From positions 496,001-560,000 of the forward strand of contig NZ_JBLTWO010000002.1 in NCBI RefSeq assembly GCF_049889055.1: a DNA stretch of 64,000 bases, in the 5' to 3' direction. The notes under the pieces were generated by a model. That model had not been told where the DNA came from and did not search any database. It was given only the letters and a program-made list of their open reading frames with translations. The position numbers and the translations under genes were made by a program. Source of the DNA: Rhizorhabdus sp049889055. Its GTDB lineage: Bacteria > Pseudomonadota > Alphaproteobacteria > Sphingomonadales > Sphingomonadaceae. Position 1 is the stretch's first letter, and each line of letters opens with the position of its first letter. Shown one piece after another: positions 7,460-16,538 of this stretch.

Positions 7460-8529
7460 GCGCCGACCTGCGCGCGGTGGAGCAGTTTCTGATCGGCCAG
7501 GACCAGCGCGACCATCGCCTCGAGCACCGGCGCAGCGCGGATGCCGACGCAGGGGTCGTGCCGCCCCTTGGTGCGGATGTCGGCCGCAGCACCATCGCGC
7601 CCGATCGTCTCGACCGGGGTCAGGATCGACGAGGTCGGCTTGAGCGCGATCCGCACGATCAGCGGCTGACCGGTCGAAATGCCGCCCGCAACGCCGCCCG
7701 CATGGTTGGCGAGGAATTCGGGCCGCCCGTCGGGGCCGGGCCGCATCGGGTCGGCGTTGCTCTCGCCCGTCAGCCGGGCCGCGTCGAAGCCGTCGCCGAT
7801 CTCGAAACCCTTGACCGCGTTGATCGACATGCAGGCCGATGCCAGTTCGCTGTCGAGCTTGGCATAGAGCGGCGCGCCCCATCCCGCCGGCAGACCCTCG
7901 GCCACGCATTCGACGATCGCGCCGACCGACGAGCCTGCCTTGCGCGCCTCGTCGACGATCCTTTCCCACCGTGCGGCAGCCGCACGATCCGGGCAGAAGA
8001 ACGGATTCTCGTCGATCGCCGCATCGTCATACGCGGCACGGTCGATCGCATCGCCGCCCAATTCGGTCAGATAGGCACGGATCCGCACCTCGGGGATGAC
8101 GAGCCGCGCGACCGCGCCCGCCGCGACGCGCGACGCGGTTTCGCGCGCCGAGCTGCGCCCGCCGCCGCGATAGTCGCGGAAGCCATATTTGGCGTCATAG
8201 GCATAATCGGCATGACCCGGCCGATAGGCGAGCGCGACCTCCGAATAATCCTTCGAGCGCTGGTCGACATTCTCGATCATCAGGCTGATCGGCGTACCCG
8301 TCGTCCGGCCGTCGAAAACCCCCGACAGGATGCGGACCTGATCGGGCTCCTGCCGCTGGGTGGTGAAGCGCGAGGTACCCGGGCGGCGCTTGTCGAGCCA
8401 GGGCTGAATCGCCGCCTCGCTGATCTCCAGGCCCGGCGGGCAACCGTCGACGACGGCGCCGATCGCCGGTCCATGGCTCTCGCCCCAGGTGCTGAAGCGG
8501 AAAACGCGGCCGAAGCTGTTGAACGACAT
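7456..8529 (-). CDS. aroC: Chorismate synthase AroC
   Basis: The 357-residue enzyme makes chorismate from 5-enolpyruvylshikimate-3-phosphate with reduced FMN. Signatures present are MSFNSFGRVFRFSTWGESHG at the N-terminus, RPGHADYAYDAKYGFRDYRGG (minus the last residue, 20 or fewer per motif intended), GGRSSARETASRVAAGAVA and NHAGGVAGGISTGQP. The start at 8529 has GGGAGAGG just upstream; the longer frame start lacks homologous sequence. The length is typical for the family. It is the first gene of the aroC-acylphosphatase-pgeF operon. Confidence 0.95.
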   Translation of the reverse strand: MSFNSFGRVFRFSTWGESHGPAIGAVVDGCPPGLEISEAAIQPWLDKRRPGTSRFTTQRQEPDQVRILSGVFDGRTTGTPISLMIENVDQRSKDYSEVALAYRPGHADYAYDAKYGFRDYRGGGRSSARETASRVAAGAVARLVIPEVRIRAYLTELGGDAIDRAAYDDAAIDENPFFCPDRAAAARWERIVDEARKAGSSVGAIVECVAEGLPAGWGAPLYAKLDSELASACMSINAVKGFEIGDGFDAARLTGESNADPMRPGPDGRPEFLANHAGGVAGGISTGQPLIVRIALKPTSSILTPVETIGRDGAAADIRTKGRHDPCVGIRAAPVLEAMVALVLADQKLLHRAQVGA

Positions 8530-8560
8530 CAGCCCTCTCCCTTCTGGTAAGAGTGCGGGG

Positions 8561-8579
8561 CCCAAGCCTCGGGCTTGGG
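8561..8579. repeat. Short inverted repeat between fabI and aroC
   Basis: CCCAAGC at 8561-8567 is repeated inverted as GCTTGGG at 8573-8579 with a five-base loop. It lies downstream of fabI and just ahead of aroC. There is no T-run on the minus strand, so it may be an attenuating hairpin or a dispersed repeat rather than a standard terminator. Confidence 0.4.
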
Positions 8580-8663
8580 AGGATGAAGGCCTGCCTCCAG
8601 CGCGTTCATGATATCTTCTCTATTCCGTTCGTGCAGGGCCGCGACGCGCGCCGCCCGATGCGA

Positions 8664-9467
8664 TCACGCCAGCGCGATGTCGGGCGCGTCCTCGGCCTTC
8701 ATTCCGATGACGTTGTAGCCGGCGTCGACATGGTGGATTTCGCCGGTCACGCCCGATGCGAGGTCGGACAGAAGATAGACCCCTGCCCCGCCGACATCTT
8801 CGATCGTCACGTTGCGACGCAGCGGCGAGTTGAGCTCGTTCCACTTGAGGATGTAGCGGAAGTCGCCGATGCCGCTGGCCGCCAGCGTCTTGATCGGGCC
8901 GGCGGAGATCGCGTTGACGCGGATATTCTCGGGGCCCAGGTCCATCGCCAGATATTTGACGCTGGTTTCCAGCGCCGCCTTGGCGACGCCCATGACGTTG
9001 TAATGGGGCACGACCTTTTCGGCGCCATAATAGCTGAGCGTCAGGATCGAGCCGCCCTCGGGCATCATCGCCCGCGCCCGGCGGGTGACCGCGACGAAGC
9101 TGTAGGCCGAGATGTTCATCGTCAGCAGGAAATTTTCGAGGCTGGTGTCGACATAGAGGCCGCGCAGCTCGTTCTTGTCCGAAAAGCCGATCGCGTGGAC
9201 CAGAAAGTCGATCTTGGGCCAGCGCGCCGCCAGCGTGGCGAAGGCCGCATCGACACCCTCGGCGGTCGACACGTCGCACTCGATCAGGAAATCGGAACCG
9301 ACCTGCTCGGCCAGCGGCCGCACGCGCCGTTCGAGTGCCTCGCCCTGATAGCTGAACGCCATCTCGGCGCCCTGCTCGTGGAGAGCCTTGGCGATGCCCC
9401 AAGCCAGCGACCGATCATTGGCAAGGCCCATGATCAGCCCGCGTTTCCCCTTCATCAAACCGGCCAC
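8664..9467 (-). CDS. fabI: Enoyl-[acyl-carrier-protein] reductase FabI
   Basis: The 267-residue NADH-dependent enoyl-ACP reductase completes each cycle of type II fatty acid synthesis. It shows the FabI-specific coenzyme block LIMGLANDRSLAWGIA, HAIGFSDKNELRG, the SYYGAEKVVPHYNVMGVAK segment with the catalytic Tyr and Lys, and ISAGPIKTLAASGI. The start is GTG 9467 with AAGGGAG a few bases upstream; an internal ATG at 9455 is the alternative. It follows the YihY gene at a short distance on the same strand. Confidence 0.95.
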   Translation of the reverse strand: MAGLMKGKRGLIMGLANDRSLAWGIAKALHEQGAEMAFSYQGEALERRVRPLAEQVGSDFLIECDVSTAEGVDAAFATLAARWPKIDFLVHAIGFSDKNELRGLYVDTSLENFLLTMNISAYSFVAVTRRARAMMPEGGSILTLSYYGAEKVVPHYNVMGVAKAALETSVKYLAMDLGPENIRVNAISAGPIKTLAASGIGDFRYILKWNELNSPLRRNVTIEDVGGAGVYLLSDLASGVTGEIHHVDAGYNVIGMKAEDAPDIALA

Positions 9468-9477
9468 GACAACTCCC

Positions 9478-10401
9478 TTATTCGTTCGGCGCGGCTTCCT
9501 TTACAGAAGTTTCCGGGGTTTCGGCTAGTGCCGCGTTGAGGTGCGCGCCAAAGACCAGCCCCAACCCCACCAGCCAGAAGAACAGCAGGGTCACGATGAC
9601 CCCCGCCAGACTGCCATAGGTGCGCCCATAGCCGCCGAAAGCACCCACGACGAGGGGCAGCAGCATCGTCACCGCCATCCACCAGCTGGCGGTGAACAGG
9701 GCGCCCGGCCATTTGGGGCAACCCGTCATCCGGTAGCGTGCCGGGGCGAGAACCGTGAACAAGGCGTAGAGTGCACCGATAAGCATAAGCAGCGGGGCGA
9801 TGCGCGAGACGCTGATCAGCGCGGTGAACCCTTCCGCGAAGGGCAGCAGCCGGACGACGAACTGCTCGACGCCGGTCAGCACGACCTGCGCGCTGAACGC
9901 GGCCATCGCCATGACCACCGACACGACGATGATCAGGATGCTCCCCGCGCGATAATGCCAGAATCCCTTGCTCGGCTTCACGCCATAAGCGCGGTAAAGG
10001 ATGTCGCGGATCGTTTCGACGAAGCTGCCCACGGTCCACAGCCCGATCAGCGCGCCGAACCAGAGCAGCGTCCCCTTGTTGTTGGCGGCAAGAACGTCGT
10101 TGATGGGCTGAGCGACGAGATCGCGGACCGATGTCGGCACCGTTGCGAGGAAACCATAGACGGCTTGCTGGACATCGGGGGTCCGCCCGACCAGCTGCGC
10201 CAGCGCCGCCATGACGATGAAGAAAGGAAACATCGTCAACAGCGCGAGATAGGCGATGTTGCCGGCGTGGATGAACCCGTCCGAATAGACGCCGATCGCC
10301 GCGCGCTTGAGCACCAGGAAGATGCGTCCACCAGGGCGGAGCTGGTCGAGATGGGTTTCGAGGGGGCGTTGGCGGCGGGCTTCGGGGGATTCATCCAGCA
10401 T
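9478..10401 (-). CDS. YihY/BrkB family inner-membrane protein
   Basis: The 307-residue protein has about six hydrophobic segments, starting with GNIAYLALLTMFPFFIVMAA and including LLWFGALIGLWTVGSFVETI and SILIIVVSVVMAMAAFSAQV. The family was once called RNase BN by error, and its real role is not settled. The gene ends ten bases before fabI and is probably co-transcribed with it. Confidence 0.85.
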   Translation of the reverse strand: MLDESPEARRQRPLETHLDQLRPGGRIFLVLKRAAIGVYSDGFIHAGNIAYLALLTMFPFFIVMAALAQLVGRTPDVQQAVYGFLATVPTSVRDLVAQPINDVLAANNKGTLLWFGALIGLWTVGSFVETIRDILYRAYGVKPSKGFWHYRAGSILIIVVSVVMAMAAFSAQVVLTGVEQFVVRLLPFAEGFTALISVSRIAPLLMLIGALYALFTVLAPARYRMTGCPKWPGALFTASWWMAVTMLLPLVVGAFGGYGRTYGSLAGVIVTLLFFWLVGLGLVFGAHLNAALAETPETSVKEAAPNE

Positions 10402-10448
10402 CGCGAAACCGCCCCGAAACCCCTGCCGTCACCCGCCCGTTCCTTCGC

Positions 10449-11414
10449 CTATTCGAACTGGGCGCGCGGATTGCGCTGGCCCTTGCCGCTCCAGCGCTCG
10501 ACAAAGGCTTCAAGTTCCGCATCCCCCTGCGGAATATCGATCATGACCGTGACCAGCTGATCGCCGCGGCTGCCATCCTTGCGATGGAAACCCTTGCCTT
10601 TCAGGCGCAGCGTCTTGCCGGATGTGGTGCCCTTCGGGATAGCGAGCATGACCGCGCCGTCCACGGTCGGCACGCGGACCTTTTCGCCCAGCACCGCCTC
10701 TTCCAGAGCGACGGGCAGGTCAAGCCGGACGTCGTCGCCGTCGCGGGTGAAATAGCGGTGCGGACGCAGTTCGACCGTGACGATCGCGTCGCCGCGCCCG
10801 CCCGGACCCTCGTCCCCCTGCCCGGCAAGCCGCATCTGGGTGCCGGTCTCGACGCCATTGGGCAGCTTGACGTCGATCGTCTTGCCGCTCGGCAGGCTGA
10901 TCCGCTGCGGCTTGAGCGCGGCAGCATCTTCGAAGGGGACGCTCAGCTTGTAGGACACGTCCGCGCCGCGCATCGGGCGCCCGCCGCCCTGTGTACCAAA
11001 GCCGCCGAAGCCGCCCCGTCGGGCAGCACCAGGGCCGGGACCGGCGCCAGCGCCGCGCGACCGGCCGAATATGCCTTCGAAGATATCGCCGAAGTCCGCA
11101 CCGTCGCCGAACTCGAAACTGGCGCCGCCCGGGCCCGCACCGGGGTTGAACCCGCCGCCGCCGCGCCCGCCAAAGCCGAAGGGGCCGCGCGGATTGCCCT
11201 GCTCGTCGATCTCGCCCCGGTCATATTGCGCGCGCTTGTCGCGGTCCGACAGCAGGTCATAGGCGGCCGTCAGCTCCGCAAAGCGCTCGGCTGCCTTGGG
11301 ATTTTCGCTGTTGCGATCGGGGTGAAGCTCCTTCGCCAGCTTGCGATAAGCCTTCTTGATCTCGGCCTCGTCCGCCCCGCGCTTCAGCCCCAGCTTCGAA
11401 TAGAGATCAGCCAT
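10449..11414 (-). CDS. DnaJ-class co-chaperone, CbpA type
   Basis: The 321-residue protein has a J domain (residues 2-66, HPD in ELHPDRNS), a Gly/Phe-rich linker with GFGGRGGGGFNPG and a DnaJ C-terminal substrate-binding domain. It has no CxxCxGxG zinc-finger repeats, so it is class II like CbpA. It would stimulate the ATPase of DnaK. I chose ATG 11414 (MADLYSKLG); ATG 11429 would add five residues. Confidence 0.9.
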   Translation of the reverse strand: MADLYSKLGLKRGADEAEIKKAYRKLAKELHPDRNSENPKAAERFAELTAAYDLLSDRDKRAQYDRGEIDEQGNPRGPFGFGGRGGGGFNPGAGPGGASFEFGDGADFGDIFEGIFGRSRGAGAGPGPGAARRGGFGGFGTQGGGRPMRGADVSYKLSVPFEDAAALKPQRISLPSGKTIDVKLPNGVETGTQMRLAGQGDEGPGGRGDAIVTVELRPHRYFTRDGDDVRLDLPVALEEAVLGEKVRVPTVDGAVMLAIPKGTTSGKTLRLKGKGFHRKDGSRGDQLVTVMIDIPQGDAELEAFVERWSGKGQRNPRAQFE

Positions 11415-11584
11415 CGTCGTCGTCGTCATCCTAACGTCGCACCTGTTGCATAAATGCCACAAGTGAGATGTGTGCCGGCGTGCCGTTCCGCAAGTGAAAA
11501 ATACATCGATCGGGCGGCAACTTGCCCGGCCTGCCCCGCGTTCTGCGGCCTGATCGTTCCAACTGCAAGCGAGTTGCCCTCATC

Positions 11585-12673
11585 ATGGCGCCTTTCCCCT
11601 GCCCGAACTGCCACCGCCCCCTCCATTTCGAGGCGCGGGTGTGTCCGGGCTGCGGCTTCACCCTCGGCTACGCCCCCGATGTGGACGCCTTTCTCTTCCT
11701 GGGCGATGGCGCAACCACCTGGCGTAGCGAGGGCGGCCAGGCGCGTGACGTGGTCGTCTGCGCGAACAATGACGATCACGGCGTTTGCAACTGGCTGGTC
11801 CCGGCGGCCGACGACAGCCCCTATTGCCGGGCGTGCCGTCACAACCACACCATACCCGACCTGACCGTTTCGACGGTGCCGGAACGCTGGGCGCGCATCG
11901 AGGCCGCCAAGCGGCGCCTGTTCCACACGCTGATCAAGCTTGGACTCCCCCTGGAAACCAAGGGTCAAGAATCTGCCAATATTCAGGGGCTTGCATTCGA
12001 CTTTCTCTACGACCCCTCAGCCGAGATACAGGGCGAACCGGAGGTCTATACCGGCCATGACGACGGTCTCATCACGCTCAACCTGATCGAGGCGGACGAT
12101 GCGGAGCGCGAACGGGCGCGAACGCGGATGGGGGAGCCCTATCGCACCCTGCTGGGACATTTTCGCCATGAAGTCGGCCATCATTACTGGGCCCGGCTGG
12201 TCGAAATCGACCCCGCGGAGCTCGAGGCCTGTCGCGCGGTGTTCGGCGACGACCGCCTCGATTATTCGCAGGCGCTCGCCGATCATTATGCCGCCCAGGG
12301 ATCCAAGATCTGGACCGACGAGCATGTCAGCTACTATGCGACGTCGCATCCGTGGGAGGATTTCGCGGAGACCTTCGCCCATTATCTGCACATGGTCGAC
12401 ACGCTCGCCTCGATCGGTGGATTCGACATGCGCATGGCCGCGCTCGACGGCCCCGATGCCACCCCCGCCGGCCATGTCGATTTCGATCCCTACACCGCCT
12501 CGACCGAGGCGCTGGGCCGGCAGATGATCCCGTGGAGCTTCGCGCTCAACACGATCAACCGCAGCATGGGGCAGCCCGACCTCTATCCCTTCCACCTGTC
12601 GCCGGCGGTCACCGGCAAGATCGACTATGTGAACCGGCTGATCGCCAAGGCGGCGGGCCGGGCGATCGGCTGA
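11585..12673 (+). CDS. Putative zinc-binding metallopeptidase (DUF2248-type)
   Basis: The 362-residue protein starts with a zinc-ribbon (CPNCHRPLHFEARVCPGCGF) and carries a second Cys pair (PYCRACRH). The gluzincin-like HEVGHHYW motif lies near residue 193, and a downstream WEDFAETFAHYLHM helix provides the likely third ligand. This two-part layout matches the putative zinc-binding metallopeptidase family of unknown substrate. It starts 170 bases from the divergent DnaJ gene and ends seven bases before the UbiB-like gene, so the two are probably an operon. Confidence 0.85.
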   Translation: MAPFPCPNCHRPLHFEARVCPGCGFTLGYAPDVDAFLFLGDGATTWRSEGGQARDVVVCANNDDHGVCNWLVPAADDSPYCRACRHNHTIPDLTVSTVPERWARIEAAKRRLFHTLIKLGLPLETKGQESANIQGLAFDFLYDPSAEIQGEPEVYTGHDDGLITLNLIEADDAERERARTRMGEPYRTLLGHFRHEVGHHYWARLVEIDPAELEACRAVFGDDRLDYSQALADHYAAQGSKIWTDEHVSYYATSHPWEDFAETFAHYLHMVDTLASIGGFDMRMAALDGPDATPAGHVDFDPYTASTEALGRQMIPWSFALNTINRSMGQPDLYPFHLSPAVTGKIDYVNRLIAKAAGRAIG

Positions 12674-12679
12674 TCGGCG

Positions 12680-14188
12680 ATGCTGCAGAGCTTGTGCGTG
12701 GCCGCGCGGGACCGGGAGCGTCTGGCCGAAATCCTGGGTATCGCTTCGCGCTTCGGTTTAAGCGTTCTGCTCTCGCGCCTCGGCCTCGATCGCGCGGCAT
12801 CGGAGGGCGGCGATCCTGGCGACGATGCCCTACCGCGCCGCACCCGTCTCGCGCTGGAGGCGCTGGGACCGACCTTCATCAAGCTGGGTCAAATTCTTGC
12901 GACCCGCAGTGACCTGCTGCCGCCCGACTGGATCGCCGAACTGGAGGCGCTGCACAGCAACGCCCCGACCCTGCCCTTCGAACGGATTCGCGATATCGTC
13001 GAGCAAGCTCTTGGAGAACCGCCGGAAGAGGCCTTCGCGTCCTTCGACGTCCAGCCTTTGGCAGCCGCATCGATGGCGCAGGTTCATCGCGCGACCACGC
13101 ATGACGGGCGCCCGGTCGTCCTCAAGATCCGCCGCCCCGGCATCGACCAACGGATGCGCGCCGACCTGCGCCTGCTCGCGCAGCTGGCGACCATAGCCGA
13201 GGCGAGCAGCGCCGAGATGCGGCGCTATGCCCCCACTGAACTCGTCCGCAGCCTGGCCGATGCCGTGCTGGAGGAACTCGACTTCGCCAATGAGGGCCGC
13301 AACGCCGAACGGCTGCGTGCCGACTTTCGCGACGATCCGCGCGTGGTGGTGCCCGAGATCCACTGGCAATGGACGTCGGAAACGCTGCTCGTCATGGACC
13401 ATGTCGACGGCGTCCCGCCGAGCAGCGCCGAAGCTTTGCGCAGCATAGGCGTAGAGCCGCAGGCGATCGCCGAACTCGGCGCCGATCTCGTCCTCGACAT
13501 GGTGCTGATCAACGGCCGCTTCCATGCCGATCCGCATCCCGGCAACCTGCTGTGCCTGGAGGGCAATCGGATCGCCCTGCTCGACCTGGGCATGCTGGGC
13601 CATGTCTCGCCGCGCCGCCGGGAAGAGTTCATCGATTTCGTCCGCTCGTTCGCCACCTCCGATCCAGAGGAACTGGCGAGCGTGCTGCAGCACTGGTCGA
13701 CCGGGGTCGTGCCCGCCGCCAACATCCACCGGACCGCCAACCGGCTGATCGCGCGGCATGGCGGACAGCGCATAGTGCTCGCGGCGATGGTCGCCGACTT
13801 CATGGCCCTCATGCGCGCCGAAAAGCTGGTCCTGCCCGCCGATCTGCTGCTGATCTTCAAGGCGCTGATGACGATCGACGGCGTGCTGTCGGGCATCGTC
13901 CCCGATTTCGACCTGTCGCAGGCGATCGAGCGGTCGACCCTGCGCATCGCGATGCACCGCCTGTCGCCGGCGCGGTGGAAAACCACCCTCGAGTCGGTCG
14001 GCCGCGAACTGCTCCGCGCTGGCGACGATGCGCCGCGCCTTATTCGGGCGGCGGTCGCGCGCCTTGAGGCGCCGGCGCCGAGCGCGCGAGCGGACTCGTC
14101 CTCTGCGCTTATCGGAACGCTGCGCTGGCTTGCGGCGGCGATCTTTGCCGGATCGGCGCTGATCGCGGCAGCCATCGGACTCCGCTGA
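12680..14188 (+). CDS. ABC1/UbiB-family atypical kinase
   Basis: The 502-residue product has the ABC1 signature: GPTFIKLGQ around residues 63-71 (KxGQ motif), LAAASMAQVHRA (Ala-rich loop), VVLKIRRPG (Lys), FHADPHPGN and IALLDLGM. A C-terminal membrane segment (LRWLAAAIFAGSALIAAAIG) completes the UbiB layout. UbiB-type proteins support ubiquinone synthesis or distribution and are membrane-bound (family knowledge). A second ABC1 protein of a different, COQ8-like branch lies at 19159-20481, so this copy may not be the ubiquinone one. Confidence 0.85.
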   Translation: MLQSLCVAARDRERLAEILGIASRFGLSVLLSRLGLDRAASEGGDPGDDALPRRTRLALEALGPTFIKLGQILATRSDLLPPDWIAELEALHSNAPTLPFERIRDIVEQALGEPPEEAFASFDVQPLAAASMAQVHRATTHDGRPVVLKIRRPGIDQRMRADLRLLAQLATIAEASSAEMRRYAPTELVRSLADAVLEELDFANEGRNAERLRADFRDDPRVVVPEIHWQWTSETLLVMDHVDGVPPSSAEALRSIGVEPQAIAELGADLVLDMVLINGRFHADPHPGNLLCLEGNRIALLDLGMLGHVSPRRREEFIDFVRSFATSDPEELASVLQHWSTGVVPAANIHRTANRLIARHGGQRIVLAAMVADFMALMRAEKLVLPADLLLIFKALMTIDGVLSGIVPDFDLSQAIERSTLRIAMHRLSPARWKTTLESVGRELLRAGDDAPRLIRAAVARLEAPAPSARADSSSALIGTLRWLAAAIFAGSALIAAAIGLR

Positions 14189-14196
14189 GCCCTGCC

Positions 14197-14370
14197 TCAG
14201 GCCGGCGCCAGCGTCCGGAGTCGCATCGACAGCCGCTCGCGCACCAGCGCGTCAAGGCGGCGCAGGCGGAGAAGGCGCAGAAAGCTGGGCGAGCGGCGCG
14301 ACAGCTCCGATCGAATCTCTTCCTCGATCCGGTGGCGGATATCGGTCAGGCGGTACATCATGGTGGACAT
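14197..14370 (-). CDS. YdcH/DUF465 family small protein
   Basis: The 57-residue helical protein (YRLTDIRHRIEEEIRSELSR, then SFLRLLRLRRLDALVRERL) matches the YdcH/DUF465 pattern. It starts at ATG 14370 with AAGGGAA upstream; longer frame starts run into non-coding sequence. It is convergent with the UbiB-like gene and only nine bases from its end. Its function is unknown. Confidence 0.75.
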   Translation of the reverse strand: MSTMMYRLTDIRHRIEEEIRSELSRRSPSFLRLLRLRRLDALVRERLSMRLRTLAPA

Positions 14371-14552
14371 TGCGGGTTCCCTTCGATCTGATCGATCGGG
14401 GGACCTGTCGCGGGGTTTTGGAACCGGACCCGGCATCGAGATCACCCGATGCGGTCCGACATCACGATCCCGCAGGATCGCCAGAGGGGCCCGGCCCGCA
14501 TCTCCGATATGAGGCGGCATTGTCAGCTTTCAAGGGGCATCAACGGAGCAAT

Positions 14553-14584
14553 TGTAAACGAGCTGCACATTACAGTCGTTTACA
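14553..14584. promoter_or_regulatory. Perfect 9-bp inverted repeat, possible operator
   Basis: TGTAAACGA at 14553-14561 is mirrored by TCGTTTACA at 14576-14584 with a 14-base spacer, in an AT-richer intergenic stretch ahead of the small gene at 14654. A TATTAT at 14606-14611 may be a -10 element. It looks like a TetR-type operator, which is inference; no such regulator is nearby. Confidence 0.5.
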
Positions 14585-14653
14585 CCCGCTTCACCGCCAG
14601 CCTGCTATTATAGGACCACCCGGAAGCCTGGGACCCAGTCAAGGAGCAGCGAA

Positions 14654-14869
14654 GTGATCAACGAACCGATCATCCAATGGGGCGCGCTGTCGCTCTTCGG
14701 ATCGGTGATCCTCGGCTGGGTCGTCATCGCTGTCGTCCACGACTGGCGCGCGCGCCGCCGCCGTCGCTATGCGCGCGGTTTCCGGACCATGAAGTCCCCC
14801 GCCCAGGTCCAGCGCGAACGAGCCCAACGCGCGCGCTGGGGCAATTCTGACGTCCGCTTGCGCGACTGA
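14654..14869 (+). CDS. Small single-span membrane protein
   Basis: The 71-residue protein starts at GTG 14654 with a clear AAGGAG at 14641-14646. One hydrophobic segment (LSLFGSVILGWVVIAVVHDW) is followed by a strongly basic cytosolic tail (RARRRRRYARGFRT). No family is recognised. It follows a 9-bp inverted repeat and is probably a regulated unit of its own. Confidence 0.65.
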   Translation: MINEPIIQWGALSLFGSVILGWVVIAVVHDWRARRRRRYARGFRTMKSPAQVQRERAQRARWGNSDVRLRD

Positions 14870-14947
14870 TCCGCCCCACGAAGAGGCTCGCCTCACCCCT
14901 CCACCCCAAGCTATCACAGCGCAGGGGAATTGTTGGGGGTACGAAAC

Positions 14948-15541
14948 ATGAAGATCGTCAAACGTGCGACGCCGTTGCTCCTGCTGCTGGCGGCGGCCTG
15001 TGCGCAGACCGGAACCGTACGCACGGCCGCCGCCGTCCCGGCACCGTCCTGCGGCAAGGGCGCCGACTCGCTCGACAGCCCGCCGGGCAAGATCTGGTGG
15101 GATGCCAATCGCTGGCGCTATGCCGACGATGAGGCCGCGACCAAGGCCTATGCACTGCTGGTCGGCGGGGCCTCCCCCTGGCCAGACTGGTACAGCGCCT
15201 ATGACAGCACCCTGCCCGTCGGCACGCGCTTCCAGATGGCGATCGGTGGCACGCAGACGCCCGAAATGCCGGGCAGCTTCGGCACATTCGACCGGATCAC
15301 CAGCGTCGAGGACGTACGCGAGCGGCTTGCGGTGCGCGATGACTGGAAGCCGCAGGTCGACCGGGTCGTCACCTATGAGGTGGTGACGCCGGTCCCGGTG
15401 AAGATCGGCCCGATCGGCCCGCAGGTCGATCCGAAGAGCTGCCGCTATCTCGCCGGACGCTGGTCGCAGTTCCAGGCGATGGTGCCGCGTGGCACGTTCT
15501 TCTCGCACCTCAAGGTGGTGGAGGTCCGTCCGATCCGCTGA
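14948..15541 (+). CDS. Secreted or lipoprotein of unknown function
   Basis: The 197-residue product starts at ATG 14948, with a basic N-terminus and hydrophobic core (KIVKRATPLLLLLAAACAQT) ending at a Cys that could be lipidated, though the lipobox is weak. The rest has no motif I recognise; it contains WYSAYDSTLPVGTRFQMAIG and ends in a beta-rich region. Its last 32 bases overlap the convergent end of the LysR gene. Confidence 0.6.
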   Translation: MKIVKRATPLLLLLAAACAQTGTVRTAAAVPAPSCGKGADSLDSPPGKIWWDANRWRYADDEAATKAYALLVGGASPWPDWYSAYDSTLPVGTRFQMAIGGTQTPEMPGSFGTFDRITSVEDVRERLAVRDDWKPQVDRVVTYEVVTPVPVKIGPIGPQVDPKSCRYLAGRWSQFQAMVPRGTFFSHLKVVEVRPIR

Positions 15542-16436
15542 TCGCCGAGACGACCTCGATCAGCGCCAGCAAGGTCGGCGCTGGGTTGGCGCTCAGCCAG
15601 GCAAGCCCGGTTTCGAGCACAGGAGCCGGCTCGGCCAGCGGCAGATAGCGCGTTCCCGTGCGAGCGAGGTGCCGCATCGAGCTCGGCACCAGCGCGAGCC
15701 CCATGCCGGCGGACACCAGACTGACGATGGTCTGCATCTGGATCGCCTCCTGTCGGATCACGGGCTCGCGCCCTTGTGCGCGGTAGAAGCCGGTGACGAG
15801 CTCGTGGAAATCGGGCGACACTCGCGCGGGGAAGAGCAGCAATGGCTCCTCCATCCAGGCGTAACCGGCGAGATGCCCGTCGACCAGCGTCAGCCGCCCT
15901 TCTTCGACCCAGGCCTCGGGCACCGCTGCGATCAGGGGCTCCTGCAGCAGCGCCCGATAGCTCAGCCGGGGCGGCAGCGAGGCCAGGCTGGGGATGATGA
16001 TTCCTGCATCGGCCCTGCCTTCGAGCAATGCCTCGATCTGGACGTCGCTGGTTGCTTCCTGCAGCGCTATGCTCACGTCGGGAAAGGCGGCGGCGTAGCG
16101 CTGCACGATCGTGGGCAGGACGCTATAGTCGGCGGTGCTGACGAAGCTGAGGGCGAGCCGCCCCGCCTGCCCGGCGAGCAGCCGCCGCGCGCTGTCTCCG
16201 AGTTCGTCGATCGCAGCGACGGCCGGCCGCACCTCCTCGAGCCACTGCCGGCCGAACGCGGTCAGCGCGACGCTGCGCCGCGACCGCAGGAACAGACTTG
16301 CGCCAAGTTCGCGTTCCAGCGCCAGGATCGACTGGCTCAGCGGCGGCTGCGTCATGCCGAGGCGCTCTGCGGCGCGGCCGAAGTGGAGCGTGTCGGCGAC
16401 GGCCAGCGCATGGCGAAGCTGGCGGATGTCCATCAT
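15510..16436 (-). CDS. LysR-family transcriptional regulator
   Basis: The 308-residue protein has the N-terminal winged helix-turn-helix (DIRQLRHALAVADTLHFGRA through MTQPPLSQSILALERELG) and a periplasmic-binding-like effector domain. Two adjacent ATGs (16436, 16433) follow a GGAG site; either could start. It is divergent from ilvD, and the shared intergenic region holds an ATAG-N5-CTAT dyad that fits a LysR T-N11-A box. Control of ilvD is plausible but not shown. Confidence 0.9.
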   Translation of the reverse strand: MMDIRQLRHALAVADTLHFGRAAERLGMTQPPLSQSILALERELGASLFLRSRRSVALTAFGRQWLEEVRPAVAAIDELGDSARRLLAGQAGRLALSFVSTADYSVLPTIVQRYAAAFPDVSIALQEATSDVQIEALLEGRADAGIIIPSLASLPPRLSYRALLQEPLIAAVPEAWVEEGRLTLVDGHLAGYAWMEEPLLLFPARVSPDFHELVTGFYRAQGREPVIRQEAIQMQTIVSLVSAGMGLALVPSSMRHLARTGTRYLPLAEPAPVLETGLAWLSANPAPTLLALIEVVSAISGSDGPPPP

Positions 16437-16451
16437 ATCTCCTGCAACCTA

Positions 16452-16467
16452 ATAGCTGCTCTATAAT
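16452..16467. promoter_or_regulatory. LysR-type dyad and -10 element between lysR and ilvD
   Basis: ATAG at 16452-16455 and CTAT at 16461-16464 form a short dyad (T-N11-A). A TATAAT at 16462-16467 on the plus strand overlaps it and could be the -10 of ilvD. No good -35 is visible, as expected for an activated promoter. Confidence 0.45.
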
Positions 16468-16538
16468 ATATTTTACGACATGATGCGACAGGCGTAGCGG
16501 TGGCAGTAAGAGAGAGGCGACCAACACCGGAGCGATCG

